Source: Allosalinactinospora lopnorensis
GTDB lineage: Bacteria > Actinomycetota > Actinomycetes > Streptosporangiales > Streptosporangiaceae
DNA: 44,077 nt
Direction of reading: 5' to 3'
Assembly (NCBI RefSeq): GCF_000981225.1
Contig: NZ_LAJC01000051.1
Span: 1-44,077 of the forward strand
The position numbers and the translations under genes are program-made. This document shows positions 1-9,388 of this stretch, piece after piece. Position 1 is the first letter of the stretch. The number at the start of each line of letters is the position of its first letter. The notes under the pieces are model-generated. The model saw only the letters and a program-made list of their open reading frames with translations. It was not told where the DNA came from and did no database searches.

Positions 1-992
1 GTGGACGGCCCGGCGCTGCCCCGACTTCGCGGCCGCGGCGCGCGAGGCCGGGCACGGCCTCGGCGGCGACCCGCACCCCTCCACCGACCCGCCTCCCGCC
101 CGGTGGATTCTCGACAATCTCCCCGTGATGACGGATCTCGCCCAGCGGTCGCGGATTCCGCGGGAGGAGGCCGGCGGCCCCGAAGGGTGGGTGTACCGGC
201 TGGCCATGGCCACCGACAGGTTCTTCCGGGCCTACGGGCACAAGGCGGAGCGCTTCGCGTTGGTGCGGCTGGGGCTCATGGACGCGCGGGCCTGCGGTGA
301 CCCGGGCGCGCAGGTGCGGATGTACCTGCAATGGGGGACGGCCCATTTCGACCACGGCCAGTTCACGGCCGCCTTCGTGAAGTTCCAGCGGGCGCTGAGT
401 CTGGCGGATGAGCGTCTGGAGGGGGCCCAGCGGGGAGGCGGCGAGGCCGAAGCGCTGTACGAGATGGGGGCCGCGCTGGAAGGCCTCGGGCTCGTCCAAC
501 GAGAACGGGGCCGACCGGCGCGGGCACTGGACCACCTTCGCCGCTCGCACGAGTTCTTCGTCGAGCTCGGCCGCGCGCTCGATCGCGCTGAGCCTGGTGC
601 ACCAGGGGCGGGGGCTCGCCGAGCTCGGGGAGCTGGACGAGGCGCTGGCGTGCTTCCGGCGGGTGCGCGAAGGGTTCGAGGGGCCGGCCGCGGAAGGCGG
701 GCACGCCCCGGTGGACGAGGGCGAGCTCCTGTTGGGCGAGGGCGGTGTGCTGCTGAGAGCGGAGCGGCGGCGGGAGGCCGCGACCGTCCTGGAACAGGCG
801 CTGCTGAGGTTCCAGGAGACGGGGCGCCCCTTCGAGGAGGCCCGGGCCCTCGAAGCCCTGGCGGAGGCCGAGGACGCCCCTGAAGCCCGCTCCGAACGGC
901 TGCGCGCGGCGCTGGCCCTCTTCGAGAGGCTCCACCACGAGAAGGCCGCTGGCAGGGTGCGGGAGAAACTCGCGGGGCCGCGGGAAGACTGA
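1..992 (+). CDS. TPR-repeat protein, 3' end only, frameshifted near 571
   Basis: The reading frame is already open at the window edge (frame 2) and carries helical repeats such as AQVRMYLQWGTAHFDHGQF and AEALYEMGAALEGLGLVQRE, typical of tetratricopeptide repeats at the C terminus of actinobacterial STAND/AfsR-type regulators. Near position 571 homology moves from frame 2 to frame 3, which continues with SIALSLVHQGRGLAELGEL and ends at 992. Removing one C from the GGCC at 569-572 gives a continuous TPR helix (ELGARSIALSLVHQG), so I read this as one gene with a one-base insertion. The NTPase or DNA-binding part that would define its role lies upstream of the window, so only the TPR assignment is firm. 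Confidence 0.7.
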
Positions 993-1234
993 CCGCCGGC
1001 GGCGAACGCGACGGTCGCCGCCTGCTCAGCGGTGATGGTCAGCGGGCCGAGCGACGCGAGTCGCCGCGCGGTACTCGTCGACCGGGACTTCGGAAAGCGG
1101 CCGGTTCGCGCCGCGCGGAGGAGTCCCCGGGAGAGGGCCGGCGCGGCAGGTGGAGCGGGCCCCGCATGCGGCGGCGTGTGAAGGTCGGCAGGGCCCGGCA
1201 TGATGGGGGTGTCGGCGAGGCGGGAGGGAGCTGC

Positions 1235-3484
1235 GTGACGACTGCGCGAACCGGGCGGGGCGGTCCGGGCGGGTCCGGTGCCCGGTCGGCGGTGCTCGAA
1301 GGGGTGCTGGAGCGGATCACCTACGCCAACGAGGAGACCGGGTACACCGTCGCCCGGATCGACGACGGGCGGGGAGGAGAACTCACCACGGCGGTCGGGG
1401 CGCTGCTCGGGGCGCAGCCCGGAGAGTCGCTGCGGATGGAGGGGCGCTGGGGCTCGCACCCCCAGTACGGGCGGCAGTTCATGGTGGACAACTACACGAC
1501 CGTCCTGCCCGCCACCGTCCAGGGCGTGCGCCGCTACCTCGGGTCGGGGCTGGTCAAGGGGATCGGCCCGCGGCTGGCTGAGCGGATCGTCGGCCACTTC
1601 GGGGTGGAGGCGCTCGACGTTATCGAGGAGACCCCGGAGCGCCTCATCGAGGTGCCCAACCTGGGCCCGAAGCGCACCAGGCTGATCGCCGAGGCGTGGG
1701 AGGAGCAGAAGGCCATCAAGGAGGTCATGGTCTTCCTCCAGGGGATCGGGGTCTCGACCTCGCTGGCGGTGCGCATCTACAAGAAGTACGGCGACGCCTC
1801 CATCAGTACGGTGCGCAACGAACCGTACAAGCTGGCCACCGATGTCTGGGGGATCGGGTTCAAGACCGCCGACACCATCGCCCAGTCCGTCGGGATCCCG
1901 CACGACAGCCCGCAGCGCGTCATGGCCGGTATCCAGTTCACCCTCTCGGAGTCCACCTCGGACGGCCACTGCTACCTGCCGGAGGAGCGGCTGATCAGCG
2001 AGGCCGTGAAGATCCTCCAGGTCGGCTCCGGGCTGGTGATCGAGTGCCTGGCCGCTCTGGTGGCCGAGGAGGGGGTGGTGGCGGAGAAGGTGCCCGGACC
2101 CGACGGGGAGGCGCACACCGCCGTGTATCTGGTGCCGTTCCAGCGGGCCGAAGCCGCGCTCGCGGCGCAGCTGCGTACCCTGCTCAGCAGCCCCGAGGAC
2201 CGCATGTCGGCTTTCGCCGGCGTCGAGTGGGACAAGGCTCTCGGCTGGCTGGGGAACCGCACCGGCACCGACCTGGCCGCGGAACAGGAGGCCGCCGTCA
2301 AGCTGGCCCTCACCAGCAAGGTCGCGGTGCTCACCGGCGGCCCGGGCTGTGGAAAGTCGTTCACCGTCGCCTCGATCATCGCGCTCGCCGCCGCCAAGCA
2401 GGCGAAGATCGTCCTTGCCGCACCCACCGGACGGGCGGCCAAGCGGCTCACCGAGCTCACCGGGCACGAGGCGTCCACGGTGCACCGGTTGCTGGAGCTC
2501 AAGCCCGGGGGTGACGCCTCCTACGACAGGGACCGCCCGCTCGACTGCGACCTGCTCGTCGTGGACGAGGCGTCCATGCTCGATCTGCTGCTCGCCAACA
2601 AGCTGGCGAAGGCCGTTCCTCCGGGCGCGCACCTGCTGCTCGTCGGCGATGTCGATCAGCTTCCCTCAGTGGGGGCAGGGCAGGTGCTGCGCGATCTGCT
2701 CGCGACCGACGGCGGCGACTCTCCGATTCCCAACGTGCGGCTCACCCACGTCTTCCGGCAGGCGCAGCAGTCCGGGGTGGTGGCCAACGCGCACCGGGTC
2801 AACACCGGCAAGCCTCCGCTGCTGGAGGGCATGACCGATTTCTTCCTTTTCCCGTGCGACGATGCCGAGCAGACAGCGGAGCTCACCGTGGACGTGGTCG
2901 CCAACCGCATTCCGCGCAAGTTCGGTCTGGACCCGCGCCGCGACGTGCAGGTCCTCACCCCCATGCACCGCGGTCCGGCGGGAGCGGGCAATCTCAACAC
3001 GCTGCTGCAGGGCGCACTCACCCCGTCCCGGGACGGGGTGCCGGAGCGGCGGTTCGGCGGCCGGATCTTCCGGGTCGGGGACAAGGTCACCCAGATCCGG
3101 AACAACTACGAGAAGGGTGCGAACGGGGTATTCAACGGCACGCTCGGTGTCATCACCGGAATCGACTCCGACGAGCAGCAGGTCGCCGTCCGGACCGACG
3201 AGGACGAGGACATCGGTTACGACTTCGCCGAACTCGACGAACTCGTGCACGCCTACGCCGTGACCGTGCACCGTTCCCAGGGCAGCGAGTACCCCGCCGT
3301 TGTCATACCGGTAACGACCAGCGCGTGGATGATGCTGCAGCGCAACCTGCTCTACACCGCGATCACCCGGGCGAAGCGGCTGGTCGTGCTGGTCGGCTCG
3401 CGCAAAGCCGTCGCCCAGGCGGTGCGGAACGCCACCGCGGGACGGCGGAACACTGCTCTGGCGCACCGGCTGCTCGGGTCCTGA
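1235..3484 (+). CDS. recD2: RecD2-type ATP-dependent DNA helicase
   Basis: A superfamily 1B 5'-3' DNA helicase of the RecD2 (RecD-like, RecBC-independent) family, 749 aa, a normal length. It has an N-terminal OB-like domain (VLEGVLERITYANEETGYT), tandem helix-hairpin-helix elements (GSGLVKGIGPRLAERI, EVPNLGPKR), Walker A GGPGCGKS near residue 368, Walker B LLVVDEAS near 440, GDVDQLPSVGAG near 471, and the C-terminal motifs TVHRSQGSEYP near 678 and YTAITRAKRLVVLVG. The open frame reaches back to 1166, but the GTG at 1235 is preceded by GGGAGGGAG at good spacing and begins just before the conserved domain, so I start there. Expected role: DNA repair or replication-fork processing. It stands alone and is followed by a long gap. 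Confidence 0.93.
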   Translation: MTTARTGRGGPGGSGARSAVLEGVLERITYANEETGYTVARIDDGRGGELTTAVGALLGAQPGESLRMEGRWGSHPQYGRQFMVDNYTTVLPATVQGVRRYLGSGLVKGIGPRLAERIVGHFGVEALDVIEETPERLIEVPNLGPKRTRLIAEAWEEQKAIKEVMVFLQGIGVSTSLAVRIYKKYGDASISTVRNEPYKLATDVWGIGFKTADTIAQSVGIPHDSPQRVMAGIQFTLSESTSDGHCYLPEERLISEAVKILQVGSGLVIECLAALVAEEGVVAEKVPGPDGEAHTAVYLVPFQRAEAALAAQLRTLLSSPEDRMSAFAGVEWDKALGWLGNRTGTDLAAEQEAAVKLALTSKVAVLTGGPGCGKSFTVASIIALAAAKQAKIVLAAPTGRAAKRLTELTGHEASTVHRLLELKPGGDASYDRDRPLDCDLLVVDEASMLDLLLANKLAKAVPPGAHLLLVGDVDQLPSVGAGQVLRDLLATDGGDSPIPNVRLTHVFRQAQQSGVVANAHRVNTGKPPLLEGMTDFFLFPCDDAEQTAELTVDVVANRIPRKFGLDPRRDVQVLTPMHRGPAGAGNLNTLLQGALTPSRDGVPERRFGGRIFRVGDKVTQIRNNYEKGANGVFNGTLGVITGIDSDEQQVAVRTDEDEDIGYDFAELDELVHAYAVTVHRSQGSEYPAVVIPVTTSAWMMLQRNLLYTAITRAKRLVVLVGSRKAVAQAVRNATAGRRNTALAHRLLGS

Positions 3485-3940
3485 CCGTTGAACGGCCGGC
3501 GAGGGGACGGTCGGTTCGGGATGACCGGTAAAACCGGTTGTTCAAAAGACACATATATTCGTTGCTCATTCAACCGTTTCTCGGCTTCTGGGTGAACCAG
3601 GTCTTCAAGTCCTCGTTCTGCCTGATAGTCGGGAATTACCGGAAGATTTCGTACTGACGGACAAATGAATTTGGTCCGGGGATCCCCTACCGTGGATGTG
3701 ATGGCCGTGTGGGGCCCCGCCCCCTCCAGGTCTCGCAGGGCCATGGCCCGCATCGCGCCTGTTCTATCCCCGGGCGCGGATACGGGCCGTATGCGGGAAC
3801 CGCCGCCGCTGAGGCGCCCTAACCGCCCCCAAGGCGCCGAGGAATTGGGAGAGCGGCGGTTCCCTGCACGTTCGCTCCCGCTTACCGCATGTTTTTGAAT
3901 TCCCACCCCATTGTCGTCTGGGTGTCAATAGGCTCACCTC

Positions 3941-4105
3941 ATGGCGCTGAAACCGGGGCGGAATCCGCGGAGCGGGCACGGCGGGGATTATTCGCCGGCC
4001 CGTGCCCGGAACGCCGCGCCCTGGGACCGCGGATCCTTCCTCCGTGGTGCGACCGGCCCGGCCTCACCAGGCGGTCGCAGCTCAGCCGACTTCCCTGGAC
4101 GCTGA
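3941..4105 (+). CDS. Possible leaderless small protein, 54 aa
   Basis: An ATG 6 nt downstream of a TAGGCT -10 box (3929-3934) fits the leaderless start pattern of many genes in this window. The 54-aa product is rich in Gly, Pro, Arg and Ser (starts MALKPGRNPRSGHGGDYSP), has no transmembrane segment or known domain, and its stop codon lies inside the 5' arm of a 13-bp hairpin at 4101-4137. Third-position GC (about 74%) is lower than in the confident genes. It could be a real small or disordered protein, a peptide precursor, or chance. I do not assign a function. Confidence 0.3.
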   Translation: MALKPGRNPRSGHGGDYSPARARNAAPWDRGSFLRGATGPASPGGRSSADFPGR

Positions 4106-4137
4106 CGCTCTTCCCACTCCCCCCGAAGAGCGTCAGC
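4101..4137. terminator. 13-bp perfect stem-loop
   Basis: GCTGACGCTCTTC (4101-4113) pairs perfectly with GAAGAGCGTCAGC (4125-4137) around an 11-nt C-rich loop. It lies between a plus-strand small ORF and the convergent minus-strand gene at 4229-4546, as expected for a bidirectional intrinsic terminator, though no U tract follows. Confidence 0.6.
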
Positions 4138-4138
4138 C

Positions 4139-4170
4139 CCTCGGGCGCCGGTCAGAACCGGCGCCCGAGG
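4139..4170. terminator. 14-bp perfect stem-loop, second of a pair
   Basis: CCTCGGGCGCCGGT (4139-4152) pairs perfectly with ACCGGCGCCCGAGG (4157-4170) around a 4-nt loop (CAGA). It starts one base after the previous hairpin, so the two form a tandem pair, probably a strong transcription barrier between convergent units. Confidence 0.6.
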
Positions 4171-4205
4171 CCTTCCGGCGCCGGACCGCGCAGGGGGGCG
4201 TGCGG

Positions 4206-4223
4206 ATGACCGGTTTCGGTCAT
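4206..4223. terminator. 7-bp stem-loop after the 4229-4546 gene
   Basis: ATGACCG and CGGTCAT pair around GTTT. The hairpin sits immediately downstream (minus strand) of the stop codon of the 105-aa gene, ahead of the two larger hairpins. Confidence 0.4.
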
Positions 4224-4228
4224 CGGGG

Positions 4229-4546
4229 TCATCCGGCCGGTCTGGCGCGGTGCATGACGAGCTTGGCGCAGGTCACGACGATACCGGCGGTGTCGCTGCC
4301 GAAGGAGAAGTCCAGGTGCATCGAGTCGGGGTCGTGCTGTGACCGGATCTCCGTCACCTCGGCGCCCGGCCAGGGCGCCGGGTTCTCGTCGTAGAAACTG
4401 AAGTTCGTGACGCCTTCGAGGACGATGTTGTAGTCCAGGGCCGTGCCGACGCTCATGGTGCGCAGCGTAATGGTGACGTAGTGCCCGGGGGCGTCGACCC
4501 AGATACCCCGCAGAGAGGCCCCTTTCAGGGCGTCGAGTGCCGGCAT
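4229..4546 (-). CDS. Hypothetical protein, 105 aa
   Basis: A soluble, probably beta-rich protein with no signal peptide or membrane segment. Visible features are LRGIWVDAPGHYVTITLRT near the N terminus, an acidic/aromatic centre (FYDENPAPWPGAEVTEI) and a C-terminal MHLDFSFGSDTAGIVVTC strand pair. The ATG is preceded by AGGGGG at 7-nt spacing, which fixes the start and supports translation. I do not recognise the family with certainty; it recalls small uncharacterised streptomycete proteins of similar size. It is a single-gene unit, closed on its 3' side by hairpins at 4206-4223 and 4101-4170. Confidence 0.7.
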   Translation of the reverse strand: MPALDALKGASLRGIWVDAPGHYVTITLRTMSVGTALDYNIVLEGVTNFSFYDENPAPWPGAEVTEIRSQHDPDSMHLDFSFGSDTAGIVVTCAKLVMHRARPAG

Positions 4547-4949
4547 GCGCGTACCCCCTGTTTTCGTGACGGCGTCCGGCGGACCGTGCCGTCAACGTGC
4601 CGTCGTTGCCCTATCTCGACACCGTACCGACCGGTTCGGGCGATTCCTCCGGCCGGATGCGGCTCTCAGTGTGTATCGGCGCGGCCGTGCGCCCCGGGCG
4701 GGCGAGTACCGGCGATCGGGGCGGCGAGCGCCGTTGGGGGATGGAATACCGCTTCACCTGATAACACATCAATATTCGGGTGATAGACGGTAGGATACGC
4801 CGTGATCAAGAAGCGATGGAAATGACCCGGCTCGTTTGCGGACATCCGGATCAGGGGATTAGCGATGTCGGCGGCCGGGGTTCTCTCAGGTCGGCACACC
4901 CCTCATCGCGGGCCCCGGCCCGCGCGTTCAGCTGGAAAGGCAGGCGTTC
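4547..4949. other. Gap with an AT-richer promoter-like segment
   Basis: No gene is recognisable. The part 4741-4870 is AT-richer and contains a good -10 box TAGGAT (4791-4796), about 150 nt upstream of the GTG at 4950. It may drive that gene. No convincing -35 partner is visible. Confidence 0.4.
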
Positions 4950-5243
4950 GTGGGTACCCTCTCGTCGATCCGCGGTTCCTTCACGGCGACTCCCGCCGAG
5001 GCCATCGGCCGGTTGCACAGCTACCTGACCGCCGCCGGCATGCGGCGGCTCTACGCCGCCGATCGGACGACGATCGCGCTGTTGTCCGTCCGCGAGGGTC
5101 TCACCGTGTGGTGCATGCACGGCCGGTTCCAGTGGCGCGACGAGGACGGAAGACAGATCACGCACCCCGCCGCGGACCCCGAGGGCGCCGCGCGGTGGAT
5201 CACCGGGCAGGACAACCGCAGGACGCTCAACGCCGCCGCGTAG
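4950..5243 (+). CDS. Hypothetical protein, 97 aa
   Basis: A small soluble protein starting VGTLSSIRGSFTATPAEAIG, with a predicted helix followed by a strand-rich centre (TTIALLSVREGLTVWCMHGRF) and a Trp-containing C-terminal helix (GAARWITGQDNRRTLN). GGAAAGG lies 9 nt before the GTG start. Third-position GC is high, as for real genes here. I do not recognise the family. It precedes the Nudix gene by 47 nt on the same strand, but that gene has its own -10 box. Confidence 0.6.
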   Translation: MGTLSSIRGSFTATPAEAIGRLHSYLTAAGMRRLYAADRTTIALLSVREGLTVWCMHGRFQWRDEDGRQITHPAADPEGAARWITGQDNRRTLNAAA

Positions 5244-5276
5244 CGTTTGAAACGCCGCACGCCGCGGCCGGGCGGT

Positions 5277-5282
5277 TACCGT
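5277..5282 (+). promoter_or_regulatory. -10 box TACCGT for a leaderless Nudix mRNA
   Basis: TACCGT ends 8 nt before the GTG start at 5291, and there is no Shine-Dalgarno sequence. Transcription would begin at or next to the start codon. Confidence 0.5.
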
Positions 5283-5290
5283 TGTTCCTC

Positions 5291-5698
5291 GTGACAGGAA
5301 TCCAGATCGTCGTCGGCGCGGCCATCATCCGCGAGGGTGCCCTTCTCGCGGCCCAGCGTGCGAGCCCACCGCATGCGCGCGGCCGCTGGGAGCTGCCGGG
5401 CGGAAAGGTCGACCCCGGCGAAGCCGACACCGAAGCCCTGGTCCGGGAGTGCCGCGAGGAACTCGGAGTGCGGATCCGGCCGCTGCGGCGAATCGGTGAG
5501 GATGTGGCCTTCCCGGCCCGCCCCGGTGCGCCGGCGGCCGTGCTCCGGGTGTGGACCGCCGGCCTCGTCGACGGCGAACCGGTGCCTCTGGAGCACCTCT
5601 CCCTGCGCTGGCTGAAGGCCGACGCGCTCACCGACGTCGACTGGCTGCCGGCCGACATCCCGTTCCTCGACGACATCAGGCCGCACCTGCTGAGCTGA
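5291..5698 (+). CDS. Nudix hydrolase (MutT family)
   Basis: A 135-aa Nudix hydrolase with the complete box G-x5-E-x7-REUxEExGU, seen as GKVDPGE then ADTEALV then RECREELGV (about residues 38-60), which binds Mg2+ and cleaves nucleoside-diphosphate-linked substrates. The N-terminal strand VVGAAIIREGALLAAQRA and the LPGG before the box are typical of MutT-like proteins, as is the C-terminal ...LRWLKADALTDVDWLPAD. It may sanitise oxidised dNTPs (8-oxo-dGTP), but substrate cannot be told from sequence. The open frame extends far upstream to 4865; the GTG at 5291 is chosen because it opens just before the domain and lies 8 nt after a -10 box. Confidence 0.88.
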   Translation: MTGIQIVVGAAIIREGALLAAQRASPPHARGRWELPGGKVDPGEADTEALVRECREELGVRIRPLRRIGEDVAFPARPGAPAAVLRVWTAGLVDGEPVPLEHLSLRWLKADALTDVDWLPADIPFLDDIRPHLLS

Positions 5699-5760
5699 GG
5701 GACAAGAGGGCGGCGCGGCCACCCGGCCCCTCGTTTCCGCAGAGCTCGGGCGCCAAGGCA

Positions 5761-5766
5761 TAAACT
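5761..5766 (+). promoter_or_regulatory. -10 box TAAACT upstream of typA
   Basis: TAAACT is a good actinobacterial -10 hexamer. Transcription from about 5773 would leave a leader of about 50 nt before the typA ATG. No clear -35 match is visible. Confidence 0.45.
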
Positions 5767-5822
5767 GATGGACGGCCGCGGGAGTCGCGGCTCTTCCCTC
5801 CAGATGAGATCGAGACCTTCGC

Positions 5823-7709
<1,887 letters not shown>

Positions 7710-7830
7710 CGGAATGCGACTGCCCGTGTGCGTGGGGCTATGGCGGGGAACGACGACCATGTCGGCGGCCAGCGGCGGGCGACATGCGGTGATTGGCCGG
7801 GAAACCGTGGCGTTCCCCGGTCGGCGACTC

Positions 7831-7836
7831 TAGCCT
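7831..7836 (+). promoter_or_regulatory. -10 box TAGCCT upstream of FAD monooxygenase
   Basis: TAGCCT matches TANNNT and implies a transcript with an unusually long leader of about 225 nt before the ATG at 8069. An imperfect repeat (CCGGGAA...TTCCCCGG) lies just upstream at about 7797-7820. Confidence 0.4.
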
Positions 7837-7908
7837 GGGACTTCAGGGCCCAGTGATCGACCGGTACGTCGGACCTCCGCTCAGGGCCGAAGGACGTTCC
7901 TGCGATAC

Positions 7909-7928
7909 CCGCTGCCGTACGGCAGCGG
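7909..7928. promoter_or_regulatory. Perfect 20-bp palindrome, candidate operator
   Basis: CCGCTGCCGTACGGCAGCGG equals its own reverse complement. It lies between the likely promoter (7831-7836) and the monooxygenase start (8069). It could bind a dimeric repressor such as a TetR- or MarR-family protein, or fold into an RNA hairpin. No regulator gene is adjacent. Confidence 0.45.
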
Positions 7929-8068
7929 CTTCTCGCCCGTCCCTGTGCAGGGAGGCGAGGGCCGCGTCCTGAGCAGCGACCGCGGGGTGACGCATCGGGA
8001 GAGCAGCAGAGGGGAGGGAGCGCGGATCCGCCCTCGGCTACGCCGAAGGTCCCCTCCGCGCACGTCTG

Positions 8069-9235
8069 ATGGCAGAGCCGCACGCCGTCGTGGTCGGAAG
8101 CGGTATCGGTGGGCTGACCGCCGCGCTCGCCCTCCACCGCAAAGGGTGGGCCGTGACCATCTGCGAGCGGGCTCCGGTCACCGATCCCCTCGACCTCGCG
8201 CTGGCCATCGCCCCCAACGCGCTGCGCGGTCTCGACGCGCTCGATGTCGGCACCGCCGTCCGCAAGCAATCGGCCCGGCACGGTGTCGCCGCGCTCCGGC
8301 GTAAGGACGGCAGGTGGATCGTGCGGACCGGGCCCGCGGAAGCCGAGGAGCGCTTCGGTGACTCCGTGCGCGTGCTGCGCTACGCCGATCTCAAGGACAT
8401 CCTGCTGGAACAGTTGCCCGACGAGGCCCTGCGTACCGCGACCACCGTCACTAGTGTCGAACCGGGCGACACCCGGCAGTTGGCCCGGGTGCGTACCGAA
8501 TCCGGGGAGCTGAACGCGGACCTCGTGGCAGTGGCCGACGGGGTGCGCTCGACCGTCCGGCCGGCGCTGTTCCTGGAGCATCCCGGGGCGGTCTACGCGG
8601 GGTTCACCTGCTGGCACACCATTGTTCCGTGGCCGAGCGAGTACCCCCTGGAGTGCGGCGAGAGCTGGGGAGCGGGCGGTGTGGCCGGGGTGCTGCCGCT
8701 CATCGACGACACGGTGTACTGCTACGCGACCGCCAACGTTCCGGCCGGCGGGACCGCCAAGGACGAGAAGCGGGAACTGGCGCAGCGGTTGCACGACTGG
8801 CACTCGCCCCTGCCGGAGCTGTTCGCCTCCGCCCGGCCGGAATCGGTGCTGCGCAGCGACATCTGGCATGTCGACACCCCTCTGCCCGCGTACCACAAAG
8901 GGCGGGTGGCGCTGCTCGGCGACGCCGCGCACGCCATGACACCCAACCTCGGGCAGGGCGCCGCCCAGGCGATCGAGGACGGTGTGGTGCTGGCCCAGCA
9001 CGTCAACGGTTCCATGGCCTATGTGCCGACTGCGCTGCAGTCCTACACCGACGCCCGGCTACCGCGCACGGCGGCCCTGGTCCAGCGGTCGGCGCAACTC
9101 GCGGAGGCGGTCCAGAGCGACTCCTCGTTCGTCAACGGTCTCCGGGACACCGCGGCGAGCATCGCCGGCCGGGTCGCTCCCGGGCTGCTGGGGCGCTACG
9201 TCCGGCCGATCGACGACTGGCGCCCGCCCGGGTGA
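8069..9235 (+). CDS. FAD-dependent monooxygenase (PHBH-like), copy 1
   Basis: A 388-aa class A flavoprotein monooxygenase. It shows the FAD-binding Rossmann motif VVVGSGIGGLTAALAL at residues about 6-21, the middle motif with AVADGVRSTVR, and the FAD ribityl-binding motif GDAAHAMTPNLGQGA near residue 290. Such enzymes use NAD(P)H and O2 to hydroxylate or epoxidise aromatic or isoprenoid substrates (relatives include salicylate hydroxylase and zeaxanthin epoxidase); the substrate is unknown. It is closely related to the next gene, indicating a tandem duplication. The ATG has no strong Shine-Dalgarno sequence, and the leader is long and contains a palindrome. Confidence 0.88.
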   Translation: MAEPHAVVVGSGIGGLTAALALHRKGWAVTICERAPVTDPLDLALAIAPNALRGLDALDVGTAVRKQSARHGVAALRRKDGRWIVRTGPAEAEERFGDSVRVLRYADLKDILLEQLPDEALRTATTVTSVEPGDTRQLARVRTESGELNADLVAVADGVRSTVRPALFLEHPGAVYAGFTCWHTIVPWPSEYPLECGESWGAGGVAGVLPLIDDTVYCYATANVPAGGTAKDEKRELAQRLHDWHSPLPELFASARPESVLRSDIWHVDTPLPAYHKGRVALLGDAAHAMTPNLGQGAAQAIEDGVVLAQHVNGSMAYVPTALQSYTDARLPRTAALVQRSAQLAEAVQSDSSFVNGLRDTAASIAGRVAPGLLGRYVRPIDDWRPPG

Positions 9236-9388
9236 GCGGGTACGCGGGCTGAGGGGGCCGGCTCCGCCGGAAGCGCGGCACGGTGCTCCCGGCCGAAAGG
9301 CGACCGCTGCCTAAGGGGAAACCCCGACCAGGATCCGGCGTAGGCGTTTCACTGTGGCCGGTCGCCGCCGGTGCGGGAAGATGGCGTT

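Larger units (their letters stand above)
3485..4228. other. Gene-poor gap with small candidate ORFs and hairpins
   Basis: No conserved gene is visible between recD2 and the minus-strand gene at 4229. The stretch 3530-3680 is clearly more AT-rich than its surroundings. A TACCGT box (3688-3693) lies 7 nt before an ATG at 3701 opening a 65-codon frame to 3898, and a TAGGCT box (3929-3934) lies 6 nt before an ATG at 3941. The right half carries three strong hairpins (listed separately). Longer frames on either strand have no recognisable motif and weak codon bias. Confidence 0.6.
7710..8068. other. Gap carrying a promoter and a long leader with a palindrome
   Basis: No gene is recognised. A -10 box TAGCCT lies at 7831-7836, and a perfect 20-bp palindrome at 7909-7928 falls in what would be the leader of the FAD monooxygenase at 8069. 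The 60-codon minus-strand frame here has no supporting signals. Confidence 0.5.

Noticed and set aside
3352-3906. 184-codon minus-strand frame at the recD2 3' end
   Set aside because: No motif, no ribosome site, and half of it is antisense to recD2.
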